Assembly (NCBI GenBank): GCA_030684415.1
Contig: JAUXNL010000091.1
Span: 1-14,010 of the forward strand
Length of the DNA: 14,010 nt
Direction of reading: 5' to 3'
From: Moraxellaceae bacterium
GTDB lineage: Bacteria > Pseudomonadota > Gammaproteobacteria > Pseudomonadales > Moraxellaceae
A model generated the notes under the pieces. It had not been told where the DNA came from. It made no database searches and saw only the letters and a list, made by a program, of their open reading frames with translations. The translations under genes were made by a program, and so were the position numbers. Shown one piece after another: positions 13,312 to 14,010 of the stretch (position 1 is its first letter; each line of letters begins with the position of its first letter).

Positions 13312-14010
13312 GGTGCTTTCCTCTTTGGGGCATTATCCCCCATCGAAGTGTCCGCAGAAATTAGACCACTACAATCAGCCAGCCCTCTCTTTTTGTCATG
13401 AAGGCCGTCAGCGATTTCGTTCCCCCCCAATCACCCGCTGCGCGCCTTGCACCTGCTGGTCGATGAGGCGCTGGACGTACTGGAGCCGCTGTTTGACGAA
13501 ATGTACGCCGACGTCGGCCGCGCCTCCATTGCGCCCGAACGCCTGATTCGGGCCTCGCTCCTGCAAATCCTCTTCACGATCCGCAGCGAACGGCAGCTGG
13601 TCGAGCATATCCACTTCAACATGCTGTATCGCTGGTTCATGGGCCTGGAGACTGATGCGAAAGTCCAGCGGCGCGGGGGCGGCCCTGCGTTATGGCGTGG
13701 ACCATGTGATGGAGAATCGCCATGGCCTGGTCTGGCGGCAGTGACGCGTCCGGCCGCCACCGTGACCGAACGCGACGCCGCCCTGGATCTGCTGGCCGAA
13801 CTGCCGGGCGAACAACGCAAGACGGTGGGCGCGGACAAGGGCTATGACACGCACGATTTTGTGGCCGCTTGCCGTGGCATCGACATCACACCGCATGTGG
13901 CGCAAAACGAAAAACGTCCCGGCGGCTCGGCGATTGATCAACGCACGACGGGGCATCCGGGCTATGCCATCAGCATGCACAAACGCAAGTTGAGCGAGAC
14001 CACCTTTGGC

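Larger units (their letters stand above)
12123..13373 (-). mobile_element. IS3-family insertion sequence, apparently complete (1,251 bp)
   Basis: Both ends begin TGTAGTGGTC. The left end then reads AACTAATTTC and GGACACTTCGAT; the right end, reverse-complemented, reads TAATTTCTGC and GGACACTTCGAT. They are imperfect terminal inverted repeats of about 30 bp. The element is flanked by a 3-bp ATC duplication (12120-12122 and 13374-13376), the size expected of IS3-group insertions. It contains orfA and orfB on the minus strand, with a slippery heptamer between. Removing it and one ATC restores the reading MRGVDISQPSLF of the host IS5-type gene, which confirms the boundaries. Confidence 0.92.
12016..14010 (+). 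mobile_element. IS5/IS1182-type element, copy 2, interrupted and degraded (runs off the window)
   Basis: The left terminus is CTAACAGCTTGCTGAAAAA (12018-12036, preceded by GG), an 18/21 match to the reverse complement of copy 1's right end. A short leader leads to ATG at 12105. An IS3 element is inserted at 12123-13373. Beyond it the transposase gene resumes and remains similar to copy 1 up to the window end. The right terminus is not in the window. It has the same orientation as copy 1, so the two directly flank the 6.6-kb catabolic block. Confidence 0.8.
12105..14010 (+). pseudogene. IS5-type transposase gene, broken by IS3 insertion, frameshift and deletion
   Basis: The ATG at 12105 gives MRGVDI before the IS3 insertion. 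After 13373 the frame resumes as SQPSLFVMKAVSDFVPP. A seven-C run at 13422-13428 then has one C too many, and the conserved NHPLRALHLLVDEALD...MYADVGRASIAPERLIRASL follows in another frame. This is the N-terminal DUF772-type domain of IS5-family transposases. After FMGLETDAKV (about 13664) the sequence jumps to LRYGVDHVMENRHGLVW in yet another frame. The central part of the transposase, with the first catalytic Asp region, is therefore deleted. The C-terminal part (LPGEQRKTVGADKGYDTHDFV onwards) returns to the post-C7 frame and runs off the window at ETTFG. No functional product is expected. Confidence 0.78.

Overview
The window is GC-rich, with proteobacterial-style genes: an EamA-type exporter, a small CX5R phosphatase, AraC regulators with an arabinose-binding-type N-terminal domain, and IS3 and IS5-type insertion sequences. 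It most resembles a beta- or gammaproteobacterium. The genus cannot be read from the sequence, and no RNA genes or CRISPR arrays were seen.

Region 1 (1-4793) looks like ordinary chromosome. A two-gene minus-strand operon encodes a 10-TM EamA/DMT transporter (534-1466) and a small tyrosine-phosphatase-like protein (205-531), preceded at the left edge by an AAAAGC tandem repeat. A divergent gene (1745-3664) encodes a large secreted protein with a Sel1-like repeat, six cysteines and a charged helix. It is followed by a convergent small lipoprotein gene (3791-4324). The next 350 bp is non-coding, with a perfect ATGCAT-type palindrome and a 36-bp imperfect tandem repeat of the CCGTCATCCCC class. 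It ends in the 3' stub of a methyltransferase-like gene (4673-4793).

Region 2 (4794-5371) is insertion-sequence debris: the terminus of one IS3-type element, fused to the 3' part of an IS5/IS1182-type transposase gene (frameshifted) and that element's right inverted repeat.

Region 3 (5372-12015) is a block bracketed by IS5-type sequence. It opens with the 3' stub of an alpha/beta-hydrolase gene. Next comes a tightly packed minus-strand operon: flavin monoamine oxidase, then a FAAH-like amidase, then a short-chain dehydrogenase. The amidase and SDR genes overlap by 4 bp. A divergent AraC-family regulator (9591-10625) shares the promoter region, and a second AraC-family regulator (10807-11916) converges on it. 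Together the genes suggest cleavage of an amide, oxidative deamination of the released amine, and reduction or oxidation of a carbonyl or alcohol. The substrate is unknown.

Region 4 (12016-14010, running off the end) is a second copy of the same IS5/IS1182-type element in direct orientation. Its transposase is interrupted after codon 6 by an apparently complete 1,251-bp IS3-family element (12123-13373) with a 3-bp ATC target duplication. It is further damaged by a C7-tract frameshift and an internal deletion. The two direct IS5-type copies around region 3, and the gene stubs at its left edge, show that this block has been shaped by IS-mediated acquisition or deletion.
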